From Nectonema munidae (taxonomy: Eukaryota > Nematomorpha > Nectonematoida > Nectonematidae): a DNA stretch of 64,000 bases. The stretch is from NCBI GenBank assembly GCA_030549495.1, contig JAUIRK010001057.1, forward strand, positions 1,118,501 to 1,182,500, given 5' to 3'. A program made the position numbers and the translations under genes. Each line of letters begins with the position of its first letter. Positions within the stretch are counted from its first letter, which is position 1. Positions 1 to 10,910 of the stretch are shown here, one piece after another. The notes beneath the pieces were generated by a model. It made no database searches. It had not been told where the DNA came from and worked only from the letters and a program-made list of their open reading frames with translations.

Positions 1-237
1 ATGAGTTTAGTGATTTCATATTTATTAATGGACACTTTTCACATAATTAGCAATGAAAATGGTAAAGCAGTTTTACTGTTAAAGCTAAAAAATAGCATGA
101 AAGTCACTCTAAAGGAATTAGAAAAGCATAATTCATCTTCAAATATAAAATTCAGAAAAACTTTGATTAAACGCCACACTTCAAGGAGATTAATGAACGT
201 TGTTGAACACGATTTGAGGAAGACTTTGAACAATTAA

Positions 238-1764
238 ATAAAACAAAAGTTTCTCTTATTTGGTTACAGTGCTATTGAATGATTAAAGGCTTCAGAGATA
301 GGGCAAACAAGAATAAAAAGGCTAAGTGCTCTCCAGAGAAAAATTGGTTTAACGAAAGAAATGAAATCGTATGAAATAACTGGAAAGCGAAATAAGCAAC
401 CTTTAATCATTTGCCGAAGCTCACTTATTGGACCAATTAAAGAGAGTCAGAGAAAGGATTTTTTCTTTTAGCCACTTTACAATGTTTAGTGTGAATATTT
501 TGAGAAGAAAATAATTCTTTGACATTAAAGTCACTCTCAAGTATCATAGAATTTGCGTAATGTAAGCATTAACGGTAGTAACTAACTTTTTGCAGAAGAG
601 TCTAAATAAATTCAGGAAATACTTATTTTCTCCTTCTAGTGAAAAAATACCTAAGTAAGATCTGGCTCTCTAATAGAACTCTAAGAAGGGAGTTAATCAG
701 AATGATAGATGTAGACATAAGTTAAAACAAATTTATCCAAATTTGCCTTCTGATAAATTTAAATGAACATCTCAAAAAGTCTTGATGTTTCATTTATATG
801 ATATGTAAATATCTTAAGGGTTCTGTAATCTGAAAGTTTTGACAACTTAAAAAAGTGGCAAAATAAAGAAATTTATCTTCTCATGGTTACCTACGCTTAA
901 GTATGATGACAACTCATTATTCTGGATTCTAGACAATAACAAGAGAGAAAACTTATTATTTCAAAAATAAGTGTTATCCAAACTTGTGACGTAAGGTAAT
1001 GTATTGTACTTACCAAAAAGTACAATTCATCATAAATGCAATTTGAAGTGTAGTAGAAAAATCCTCAATTTGAAATGATAAATGATTGCGAAACGATTAG
1101 TGTGATTACGTAATATTCATCTTGCTGAATTTAAATAAATATATGAGAGATTTTGTTTGCAGTACATTATGATATTCGCTTGTGGATTGTAAAAGGTTTA
1201 GCAAAAAATAGCGTAGTAATGGAAGCGTTAGTTATGATCCAGGCCTCGTGAGTTCCAGATTTATAAGATTTATTATTCAGAAAATAAAGCAGATATTTTG
1301 GCTAGTTGATATATTTTTGTAGATTTTCTTCTTTTGACTACCTACCACCTTCTTGGGGTGTGTAAGGATAAAGTAAACACGTTCATAAATGATAAAACAT
1401 GTAATTACTCATTTACAAATTTCAGTTGGTTAATGAAATTCTAGAAGAGTGTTTGTATCTTTGCAAAAGTTCTGATTAAATTAGTAGAGACTTTTTTTTA
1501 TATCATTTTGGTAAGTTTTTAGACTATTTTCTACTTGTTGGCACTTAGCAGGGAGACACTTGTGACTTAAAAATAAAATCTCCAAAATAAATTTTCTATG
1601 ATTTTAGAATGATCACTAATTTAAATAACTATTGGGAGTTATAAGTTAGTAGTTTTCACTAACTAAGAAACTAATAATTATCTAACTAGCAAACTAATTG
1701 GCTAACAATCTAACTAGATATAAATTTTATAAGGATATATATATTTAAATTTATAAAATTATAA
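238..1764. other. No gene recognised
   Basis: AT-rich sequence with only short chance frames. The 1-237 frame at the window edge (NSMKVTLKELEKHNSSS) is not recognised. A degenerate CTAACTAG tract ends the interval. Confidence 0.5.
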
Positions 1765-1768
1765 TTAA

Positions 1769-1897
1769 CCCATTAAGTCCCAATGCTCCCATTTGGGAAC
1801 ATAAGTAATTTCATCTTCGTCTGCTTTTTTGAATGACTTTGAATATAAATCGTCTACGTTTTTTAGATATCGTCTGATTTCTATGGTACTTAATGGC
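1769..1897 (-). mobile_element. TTAA-flanked miniature element, subfamily A (inverted copy)
   Basis: Flanked by TTAA on both sides (1765-1768 and 1898-1901). Termini are CCCATTAAGT and the complement of ACTTAATGGC. Internal blocks AAATCAGACGATATCTAA, GCAGACGATTTATATTCAAA and GAAATTACTTATGTT are shared with the other copies. TTAA duplication plus CCC/GGG ends is the piggyBac signature; no coding capacity. Confidence 0.8.
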
Positions 1898-1970
1898 TTA
1901 ACTCACATAGTACGAATGTTCTCAAAGGGAACCCAAACCACTCGAGTAATCTCCATTTAATTTCATTTAA

Positions 1971-2099
1971 CCCATTAAGTACCATAGAAATCAGACGATA
2001 TCTAAAAAACGAAGACGATTTATATTCAAAGTCATTGAAAAAAGCAGACGAAGATGAAATTACTTATGTTCTCAAATGGGAGCATTTGGACTTAATGGG
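1971..2099 (+). mobile_element. TTAA-flanked miniature element, subfamily A
   Basis: TTAA at 1967-1970 and 2100-2103; starts CCCATTAAGTACCATAG and ends GGACTTAATGGG. It is the inverted twin of the copy at 1769-1897, so the two could pair as a 129-bp stem with a 73-base loop. Confidence 0.85.
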
Positions 2100-2430
2100 T
2101 TAAAAAAAGAGTTAGTATGCGTTTCCTTTGAGAACATTGGTAAGAGATGGGTTAAAAAAGCAAAGATACTATTTATAAAATTGCATGCTATTTGATGCTT
2201 GTTTATATATCTAGATAATACAAAATTTAATTATAAGCGGCAAAGTGTTTCAGAATCAGGGTTACCACGTTCTAAAAAAGAACAAAATTAAAAAAATTGT
2301 CATACACTAATTAATATTTTTGATATGGATATATTGAAGTTTGCCGAGCGGGAGAAGTAAAATCACAAAATATTGATTGTGAGCTTGGATCATTAGAGTT
2401 GTTATTCACCTTAAATTTAGCGTATATTAA

Positions 2431-2560
2431 CCCTTTAGTGACCAGAAAAACAAGACGATATTTATTAAAAAGCAGAAGATTCATATACAAAACTATATGA
2501 AAAAGCAGACGAAGGTAAAATTGTTTATGTATCATATATGATACACTGGTCACGAATAGG
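2431..2560 (+). mobile_element. TTAA-flanked miniature element, subfamily B
   Basis: TTAA at 2427-2430 and 2561-2564. Starts CCCTTTAGTGACCAG and ends CTGGTCACGAATAGG. It keeps the AGACGATAT and AAAGCAGACGAAGG blocks of subfamily A but has a different palindrome, ATCATATATGAT, before the right end. Confidence 0.75.
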
Positions 2561-2739
2561 TTAAGAGAGATTAATATAAGTTTATGATAGTTAAAGTTAT
2601 AAATCAGGTATAAACAGCATAAGATAAAAACGATAAAACCCCTAAATTTTTTATCTAAATCCATCACGGATACAAAATTCGATCCATAGAAATAAGAATT
2701 AGTTTATATTTGAGGAGTTTCGTTTAAAAAACAAAAAAA

Positions 2740-3027
2740 TTACTTGTTATTTTCAATAGACTTTTCCAATGAATTTACGCCAGAGGATTCATCCTTATCA
2801 ATGAGAATTTTTGCTTTTATCAGACTGGAAATTGGAGCGTCAACGCCTGTCAATCTTTCTTTTCCACAATTTTCCAAAAATTCTGATTGATTAGAAGAGA
2901 GAGAACAGGTTTCAAATGGCAGTAAATTTGAAGCAAGGTGGTGTTGGTTTTCTTGATCATGATTGAAAACTACTTCCTTTTCTTCAATAAAAGAGTTCTC
3001 AATAATACTTTGTTGTTGAGATACCAT
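2740..3027 (-). CDS. Unrecognised acidic 95-aa ORF
   Basis: Starts ATG GTA TCT CAA CAA and encodes a Glu/Ser/Asn-rich peptide, with ENSFIEEKEVVFNHDQE near the start and SSLIKAKILIDKDESSG near the end. Composition is more protein-like than most frames here, with no obvious repeat or domain. An in-frame TAA lies eight codons before the ATG, so the frame does not extend further upstream. The 3' end, AACAA then GTAATT, could also be a splice donor. No family is recognised; it could be a small gene, an exon, or chance. Confidence 0.2.
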   Translation of the reverse strand: MVSQQQSIIENSFIEEKEVVFNHDQENQHHLASNLLPFETCSLSSNQSEFLENCGKERLTGVDAPISSLIKAKILIDKDESSGVNSLEKSIENNK

Positions 3028-3208
3028 GCCAAAGAATAAAACATTTTTTTACCAAATTTGGATAGAAAAAATTTCAACTGAATTCATCTTATCTATGAAA
3101 AATGTTCATTAAAATTACAAAGAGAAATTAAGTTTTAATTCGATTATTTGTTAAAAATTAAGGTTAGTAGGTAAAAGTTGATTCATTGTTCTATCTTTAT
3201 CAAATTGA

Positions 3209-3327
3209 CCGATTAACGACGAGATTTAGTTATTACGGACTTGCAAAGGTAAAAATTATCTGCCTTTATAAATGCTTTTTAAGACAAATATTCTGATTTA
3301 CATCTTATTATACTGGTCGTTAACCGG
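3209..3327 (-). mobile_element. TTAA-flanked miniature element, subfamily B, diverged
   Basis: Read on the minus strand it begins, after TTAA (3328-3331), CCGGTTAACGACCAG and ends CGTCGTTAATCGG next to an eroded TTGA. Internal blocks AAATCAGA and AAAAGCATTTATAAA match the copies at 43687 and 46775. Confidence 0.55.
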
Positions 3328-3331
3328 TTAA

Positions 3332-5160
3332 AGTGGCAAAGGGGAGTACATTAACAGGTGTTGTAAATATCTCTGGAAGCCGTCAATACCAAAAAACTGA
3401 ACCTAGTTAAATTTAAATAAAAATTATGATTATACAGTTTTCGCTTCCTAGTTAAAACGTCTGAAATCGAAAACATAAAATTTTTAAAAAATTATATTAT
3501 AAAAAATCATAAAATTATAATCTAAAACAAAATTCAAGTGTTATTAAATTAGAAAAATTTTAGGAAAATCTAGTGTGAGAATGTTTTGGATAGAGTTGAG
3601 ACAATTCAAACATTTTAACCAGCAATCCAAAACCCTCACATATACAGAGGGACAGACAGGGGCTCATGGCTTCGAGCGACTTCTTTGGGAGGCAAATATA
3701 AAAAAAATATATAAAATACGCAAGTCCATTGTTAGAAATGAAAGAAACTGAATTAGAATTCAAATAGCAGTTGACACTTTTCTTATATCAGAGAAATTTT
3801 TAATATAGATAACCATAATCTTCAATCAGATAATCATAATGCTCTACGCCAATTAAAAATATTCTATACACGATACACATAACTGATGAGAACGTTTCAA
3901 AAAGTTACTTCAGGTGCGCATTCAACCCTCAAGTCAATAGAAGTTAAGTACTTTAAAAAAATGAATATAATAATGTCAAAGTAGCCTCAAATCTTGATTA
4001 CCTGATTATTTTCCTGTAATCGAAACGGTGATGCTTAATTTTTTTAAGTTTTCTTTAAATATCCGATAAAAGCTACAGAGGCCCTCCAAAAACATTTAAA
4101 ATGCAAAGTTTCATGTTATTAAATGATAAACTATTTTTCAGTATATAATGTTGAAATAGTAAGAAGAGAAAGAGAGAGAGAGAGATTAACACAAAAATTT
4201 TGTTACGTAATAGATAAGGAAATATATCTCTACTTTAATTACATCCAAGTAGAATAAGTGGAAAAAAGATATTTAAAAATATCATAAATGTTAGAAGTGT
4301 GAAATAAATTTGGACTATATACTTAGTAGGATGAGATCTGATGAACAGACGCTTCCTATTGATGTCAGGTGCAACGTATTTTAAAATGCTCGAGTCGTTT
4401 TTAAAATATCAACATATTATGATTTCCCTTTTGACAGGGCTAAATATAGAAAATAAGATAAGTTCATATCTCAAAAAAATAATTTATTTCAAAGAATTTT
4501 GGTTCTAAAGGAAATATTAAATGAGCTCGCGTATTGCTTCAGAAAAGGTAAATTACATAAGAAGTACTTTTTTATTGAAAATTTAGTTCTATCATTATAA
4601 AACAACTTTAGTTACAATGTAAAAAAACAACAGCTACACACAAATGATTTAAACTTTTGAATAACAATAAATTCCAAAAATACCGTCAAAAGGTTAAACA
4701 AAGAATAAATATGGATGGCAATACCAATTTTTTTCATTGCTGCTTACAAACTTAACACTAGCTACAAAGTTTTACAGATTATATTATTTTTAATAAAAAC
4801 GAATATCTTCATTATTAGTTTTTTTCGAATGAGAGCAAAGCTGAACAATCGATTAAACAAAATTATGAAGAGTTTTTTCAGAAATTCTTTTTTTAGATTT
4901 TTTATAAAGACAATAAATGACGATCTTGCTAAATGGAAGCTACACGCTGATAAAAGAACAGCGAATAATAATTTAATTGAGGAAATAAATTGGCAACAGA
5001 AAAAGATACAAAGCTTGACAATGCCAACAATTTTTAAATAAAAATTAAATTCGTTTTTTAGATTTTAAAATAATATATTTATATTTATATTGTCAATTAT
5101 TATTTAAAAATATAACAAATTATAAGTGTTATTAAATAAAAAAAGTATTATATAAAAAGA
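3332..5160. other. No gene recognised
   Basis: AT-rich, with the (GA)n run at 4161. The 108-codon frame at 4715-5041 is Phe/Ile/Lys/Asn-rich as expected from base composition and has no recognisable domain. Confidence 0.5.
4161..4183. repeat. (GA)n microsatellite
   Basis: Run of AGAGAGAGAGAGAGA with one interruption, in an otherwise feature-free stretch. Confidence 0.8.
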
Positions 5161-5165
5161 TAAAT

Positions 5166-5510
5166 TGTAATCAATTTCTAGCAATATTAATTATCGAACA
5201 TGGTCTTCTTAAGATAAACACAACCATTGAATGCAAAGAGTAGAAAACAAGGACATAAAGTTGGAAAAGAATATAAGAATAGTACATTAATAATACGATG
5301 TAGTATACAAATAGGATTAATTAAAATAGATCTGTAATTTCAATCAAAATTAATCCCTGTTTGTATACTACATCGTATTATTAGTATACAATTCTTATAT
5401 TCTTCTTCCCACACTTTGTTCCTTGTTTTCTGCTCTTTGCATTTAACGGTTGTGTTTATCTGGAAAGGACGAGAATCTTCGAAAATTAATAGTATTAGAA
5501 ATTGATTTAA
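5166..5510. repeat. 345-bp fold-back (long inverted repeat)
   Basis: The arm at about 5166-5322 is repeated as reverse complement at about 5345-5510, leaving a loop of roughly 22 bases. Matching blocks include AGATAAACACAACC, ATGCAAAGAG, AGAAAACAAGG, AATATAAGAAT, AATACGATGTAGTATACAAA and ATTAAT, each present on both arms. No coding frame. It is either a palindromic miniature transposon or the result of a head-to-head duplication; transcripts would form a hairpin of about 150 bp. Confidence 0.8.
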
Positions 5511-5859
5511 ATATAAGTTGTACTTTTTCTTTCCTTATTTACCCTTTTTAACTTCTTTTCATGCCTCTTTAAAGTTCTCAGCCACGAAAACCAGTTTTTT
5601 TTACAAAAACCCCAAACCCAGGTTTTTTCCAACCCTGCTGGTAATATGAACTGATGAGAGAATGTGTTTTATGATGATAATAAAATGAAAGTCAAACAGA
5701 TCGTCTAGTAACAATCAAAGCACATTAGAAGTCGTTGGATAAATAGGTTTAGAATTGTTTCAAGACTAATTCTCTCTACAAGTGATTCGAAATATAATAG
5801 AAATAGAAGAAAATAGCGGGTTTAAAAAAATTATATTTACTTTAAAAAATGATTACACA

Positions 5860-6595
5860 AATGTTGGGATCTCTAATTGGGTGTCTGGTCGGTTAGATCA
5901 AAAAATAAATTCATAGAAACTCTCTTTAGTGTGCAACATTGAAAAAATGCAATATAAAAAGGTTTATCATTTTAGTCGAAGACTTGTATTTTTACAAATC
6001 ATAGCAAAAGGCGAAAATTCAATAAAATTAAAGCATTAACTTTTTTATTGTGCAAATATCTTTTAAAAGAACAAAGCTCAATTTATGAGTAGAAAGTTTA
6101 TCGAAAAAAATTTGGGCCAAATACTCTTGAAAATAATTTAGGATAACTTTAGATTTTGAATGCTATGATTCAGGCTTAGATAAAAAAGATTATATACAAT
6201 AATTTGAACATCTTTTTGAAGACAATGTAAGAAAGACACTAAACTACAAATACTAACCAATAAAAAATTTTAATATATTATGTTGAAGAAAATAGATCAA
6301 ACATTTTGCGTTGCCACATAAAGCAGAAGCGTGTAAGATTCAGGACATCTTTCAATTACTATTTATAATCAAGATTCATAAACGACCGTGAAATATGGTA
6401 CATTTCTTCATAATTTTAACATTACTTAATAGATTGAATAGTAACTAGTAAGTCAGTTATTTATAACCAAAGTTTCTCAAGCACTTTACATAATTTGAAG
6501 TTGGAGACTTATAATAATATTACAAAAGAATTACAATTACAAATATGTGGAGTTGGAGTCGAAAAATAATTTTCCGACTTCACGACCCTGGACAC
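5860..6595 (+). repeat. Dispersed repeat R1, copy 1
   Basis: Aligns by eye over about 600 bases with 48204-48800: shared blocks AAAAAATAAATTCATAGAAA, CTCTTTAGTG, TTTTGCAAATCATAG-like, GGAACAAAGCTCA-like, ATGAGTAGAAAGTTT-like and CTAACTAGTGAGTCAG-like. The right end, GACTTCACGACCCTG, is the complement of the left end of copy 2 (CAGGGGGTTGTGGGGTC), so this looks like a hAT-type element with TIRs. No frame I could read. Confidence 0.55.
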
Positions 6596-6690
6596 CACAA
6601 ATCTTAGGTTCGAACCAGCTACAAACCTTTTTTGTTCATAGTTCGACACAAGCGGGGCAATTGTGCCCCCTCGAAGGAATACAGCCTATA
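6575..6690 (+). mobile_element. SINE S1, diverged copy
   Basis: Box B-like GGTTCGAACC at 6607-6616 and the tail words TTCATAGTTCGACACAAGCG and GGCAATTGTGCCCC. It overlaps the right end of repeat R1. Confidence 0.45.
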
Positions 6691-7589
6691 GTATCTTTGC
6701 CTTTATTTTTAAGGCATTAAAAAATTACTACGCGGCGAAAGATAAGATGCGGTACGTGGTTAATCGTGATGGGAATGATGATGATAGAATATGTTCAAGA
6801 AAGCTATACAAAATAAAATGTGTCAACCGACAACTTACTGAACAATGTGACGAACTCATTACAACAAGTGAGCTTTTATATCATACAAATTATTTATTAT
6901 TGTTACCACAATCACACCACGGCATGACAAGCTTGGTAAAACATAACAATAAGTAGAATAAAAATGTCGTAAAAAACCTTGCAATAAAAAATACAATAAA
7001 GTACATGCTTTTAAAGAAAGTGTGTATTTAGCGCTTTACTCCTAAATTAAAACAGATTAAGGCAAAACTGAATAACGCATAACCTCTATCATCTTCCAGT
7101 CCAGAAGTATCAAGGCCCACAGGTCGCATTCGGCCCGCCAAGAATTACAGTACGGCCGACCGAGTATTTTGACAAAATACTTACAACTTGAGTTTCCTAT
7201 TTTTACATCCTCTTTTACAGTCGATGCATCAGAATCATCATCTGATTTTCTTGTCTTACAATTTAACTCTGTGATAGAAAACAAGTTTTTTATAACGTAA
7301 TTAATTGATTTTTATCAATATCTTGTTAAGCGAAAAGAACTTCATTGGTTTTAATAATTCTATGTATACTTGACACAACTTATCTTTTCAAGCAAATTTT
7401 TTCAATAATGAATTTTAGTAAGTCAAAGAAAAGTGATCAGATAAATGATATTTTGATAGTTTCGGCCGCTACAAATTTAACTCTTGATTTCAATGAAATT
7501 GCTAAGAGATCTCAATTTTCTGGAAAAATCAAAAAGAAAAAACAAGAATAAAAATTCCATTCAAAGCTTTTTAAATTTATGGGACATTT

Positions 7590-7712
7590 TATTTGCACCC
7601 TGGTACCAGATGCGCTTAGTGACGTTAACCAGATGGCGTCAGATTAAACATCAGGTAAATCAGGAATCGAACCCGAGACTTTTGGAATGAAATCTACCAG
7701 GTCTAACACTTA
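7590..7712 (-). mobile_element. tRNA-like SINE copy next to the MULE
   Basis: The complement holds CGGGTTCGATTCCTGATTTA (box B) preceded by AAAAGTCT and GGTAGATTTC; the tail words match S1 only weakly. The MULE target site follows directly, so the MULE landed at its edge. Confidence 0.4.
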
Positions 7713-7722
7713 GATTAATAGG

Positions 7723-9672
7723 GATTCTAGGAAAAAATCCCTCCGGTAAGAATCCCCTGGAGGAAAAAATCCCTCCAAAAATATTCCCTAGAAAAAATTC
7801 TTTTGAGAAAAAAGCCTCTCCCAAAATTTCAGGATATACTCAGTTCCGCCGCTGAACTTTAATTACAGGGGGGCAAATTAATTTTTTAAAATTTGACTCT
7901 AATTTAACAAATAATTAATCAAGGGCAATAATTTGAAAGTGCTTCATCATATCTCACTATTCTTTGATGGAAAGATACATATGTGTGATTCGAATAGCAT
8001 GTGCATCATCACATCTCATTATTTTTTTCTTGAAATTTAGTTTTTAAAATCGGATCCACTTGGAATTCATTAAATCTAACAAAGGTGGAATAAAAATAGC
8101 TTTTGGAGGCTATGTGTACTCGAAACAAAAAGAATCAGCTAATGAAGTGATATCATATGAGTATGAACTCCGACGTTCAGGAAACTATTGAAAAGCCAAA
8201 ATAAAAGTGAAAGACAACGAACTAGTGAGTAAAGTGAACGAGCCTACTCATGCTCCGGTTGTTATGAGAATAGAAAATTTAAAAGCACTCCACCAAATGA
8301 AAAACAGAGCTAGAGATACGCAGGAAACTCCACAGCAAATAATTTGTATTTCCGTTCAACACATGAGTGAAGGGTCTGCGGCAAATCTTCCGAGCCACTT
8401 GAAAAGAATCTCAGACAGTGTAGGCAAAGAAGCCGAAATCCTCTTCCAGTACCGCAAAACACAGAAGACCTCGTTATTCCTCTCTAGAGTATACTCGCAC
8501 AAAAAATAGTGAGCAATTTCTTTTGTATGATTCTGGACCAACAAATCAAAGAATTTTAATCTTTGGTTGCGAAAATAGTGTTTCGTATCTACAAAAATGT
8601 GAAGATTGGTACATGGATGGGACATTTAGTGTCACACCAAATCTGTTTTGCCAAGTGTGCACTATACATGCTATTATAGGTGGTCGCGCCGTACCACCTT
8701 TGTATTGCTTATTGCCACACAAATCTGAGGCAACCTATACATTTTTACTGGAGAAAATACAAGCCTTCAACAACAATCTACATCCTAGAAGTATAATGAT
8801 AAATTTTGAAAAAGCTATGATTAACAGCATCACAACTGTTTTTCCCTATGCAGAAATTAAAGGGTGTTTTTTCCACCTTAGTCAAAATATATACATAAAA
8901 ATTCAGGAAGTTGGACTTTCACAGTTGTATAATAATGATGCTGAGTTTTCCTTAAAAATGCGAATGATTGCATCTCTTGCTTTCTGTCCACAAGATAAAA
9001 TAGAAAAAGTTTTTAATGCCCTAGCAGAATTTTTACCTGAAGAAGCAAATGATGTCGTTGACTATTTTGAAGACAATTACATTGGCCGACTAACACGTGG
9101 AGTCAGAAGACCGCCAAGATTTGATGTAATTTGGAATATGCATTCAAGAGTGCAAGATGAAGACCTACCGAAAACTAATAACGCAGTTGAAGGGTAGCAC
9201 CGGAGTTTTGCTTCATTGGTTGGTTGCTCACACCCTAACATTTGGACTGATATACGATGTGTTCAAAAAGAGCATGCTTTACAAGAAATGTATGTGATAC
9301 AAGTCCTTGCTGGTCATCCTCAAATGAAGCAGAAAAAAAAGTACAAGAGCTCAGCTCTTCGCATCAAAACTATCATGGAAGACATTGAAAATAGGTCAAT
9401 TTTAGACTTTTTAAAAGGAATAGCTTTCAATCTTAGCTTTTAAGTTTTAAATTTAGCATAAATTAAATTTATAATTTCTAGTTTTTTTTTTTAATTTTGT
9501 GTTGTTTCTGTTATTTCTTGTGTAATTTCTAGTTATTTTGTTTCTGTTATTGTTGGATCTTACTACTTTTACTCAAGTTATAGATTATTATCTTTATTTT
9601 TGGGGGGATTTTTTCCTTCGGGGGATTTTTTCCTCGGGGGATTTTTTCCTCGGGGGATTTTTTCCCACTACC
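7723..9672 (+). mobile_element. MULE DNA transposon with 9-bp target duplication
   Basis: The ends are bounded by the identical 9-mer ATTAATAGG (7714-7722 and 9673-9681), the duplication length expected of Mutator-like elements. The left end, GATTCTAGGAAAAAATCCC, and the complement of the right end, GGTAGTGGGAAAAAATCCC, form the terminal inverted repeat. Both termini are built from repeated GGGGGATTTTTTCC units: four near-perfect copies at 9601-9667, and about six degenerate ones on the opposite strand at 7730-7835. The interior encodes a FLYWCH-type finger and a MULE transposase, described separately. Length is 1,950 bp, whole but inactive. Confidence 0.9.
8054..9443 (+). pseudogene. MULE transposase with N-terminal FLYWCH-like finger (broken)
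   Basis: The first part reads FIKSNKGGIKIAFGGYVYSK then YELRRSGNY, a FLYWCH-type module in which expected Cys positions are no longer Cys. It then reads SEGSAANLPSHLKRI and, from 8523, the transposase core: EDWYMDGTFSV (first acidic residue), MINFEKAMINSI (second, Glu where Asp is usual), KGCFFHLSQN, and NNAVEG followed by a stop and HRSF. The family motif is NNxVEGWHR, so the Trp codon TGG has become TAG at 9195-9197. A frameshift near 8440-8510 separates the finger from the core. The C terminus runs to the stop at 9441. Nonautonomous relatives with 9-bp duplications occur at 39-41 kb. Confidence 0.88.
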
Positions 9673-10298
9673 ATTAATAGGACTCAATATTATTAGAAAT
9701 TTAAAAATTAAGATATAATACCAATCAAAGGGATTAGAAAATTAATTGTAGTAAACCTTATCAAAAAAACAAGTATTTTTTATGCAAATGTCTCCCCATT
9801 TATTTATATCAAAATTCAGATTTTCTTAAAAAAGTAAATAAATATTTACAATGTTGTCTTCCCTTGTATATATATATCGAATCATATAAATATAAATTTG
9901 ACTAAAAATTATGAGAGGTTTTGAGATTTTGAAAGATTTTATGAGTATAAATTTTAATCAGTAGTGTCTTAAATTATCAAAAACTACGATAAAATGCTTA
10001 AAATACTGGTTCTATATACAGTCTGAAAATTAAACAAGGAAAAATGAGAAAAAGGAGAATATCTGCTTTTAGTTAGTGGCATCCTTAATATGAAATGAGA
10101 GATTGTTTTTAAAGATGCGTTACCACTTTGCCAAAATTTTGGCAATTTTCTTTTAGCGAAGTAGAGTATTAGAATCAATTAGAGAATAAGCATCTAAGTT
10201 CTGTTCAATTGACATATAGGCGGCATCTAGGACTTACAAGTTGTAGCAAATCTAACAGTATTAGTAATTTTGAAGAATAGCTAGATCACTATTTAGAC

Positions 10299-10902
10299 CA
10301 GGGGTGGGCAAAGTACGGCGCATGCGGCCATCCAAAGGTTTTTATGAGGTCCGCTCAGATAAAATGATTTAAGCTCATTAGTTACTAACATTGATGCAAA
10401 GAATTTTAATTAACTGAAAGATTCTAACGATCATAATACCATTAAAACCATTTTCACCAAAATGGCTACTTTTTTCTTTCTTCCGTTTTAATTTTCACAG
10501 TTGAGTTCATATTTTAAATTTTGAAGAATTAAGTTATTTTTGATTTATATTCATTCTTTCGAGTGTATACTAAATGTGAATGCAGTAATTATTTTTAAAA
10601 GAAGTTTTATAATTAACAATATTTTCCATGTTTAAATTTTTTACGGATGTTTAAATAAATTTACCTTAAAAATTGAGATTCTGAAGATGAAAAATAAATT
10701 GTTTTATTATATGCTAAAAAGACTTTGAATCAATAAATTTTCAATGAAAGTTAACTTTAAAATTATCTTAAATATTAACAACTTTAGGTGCTTTAAAACT
10801 TGTCTTGCCCATTTTAACTAATGCCCATTTACTATACAATGCGGACAATCAAGGTATAAATTTTTAAATGCGGCCCTTTCACGAAAAAGTTTCCCACACT
10901 TG
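10299..10902. mobile_element. Miniature hAT-like element (CAGGGGTGGGCAAA ends)
   Basis: Left end CAGGGGTGGGCAAAGTACGG and complement of the right end CAAGTGTGGGAAACTTTTT pair as degenerate TIRs of the common CAGGGGTGGGCAAA hAT type. TTAGAC borders both sides, an imperfect remnant of an 8-bp duplication. The interior is AT-rich with GCGGCC patches just inside both ends and no transposase. Confidence 0.7.
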
Positions 10903-10910
10903 TTAGACAG

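Noticed and set aside
4715-5041. 108-codon open frame
   Set aside because: Phe/Ile/Lys/Asn-rich composition expected from AT-rich DNA; no motif, repeat or splice context.
7057-7284. 75-codon minus-strand frame with Cys and Trp
   Set aside because: It overlaps a GC-rich GGCCGTACTG...CCTGTGGGCC patch typical of miniature hAT ends; no domain.
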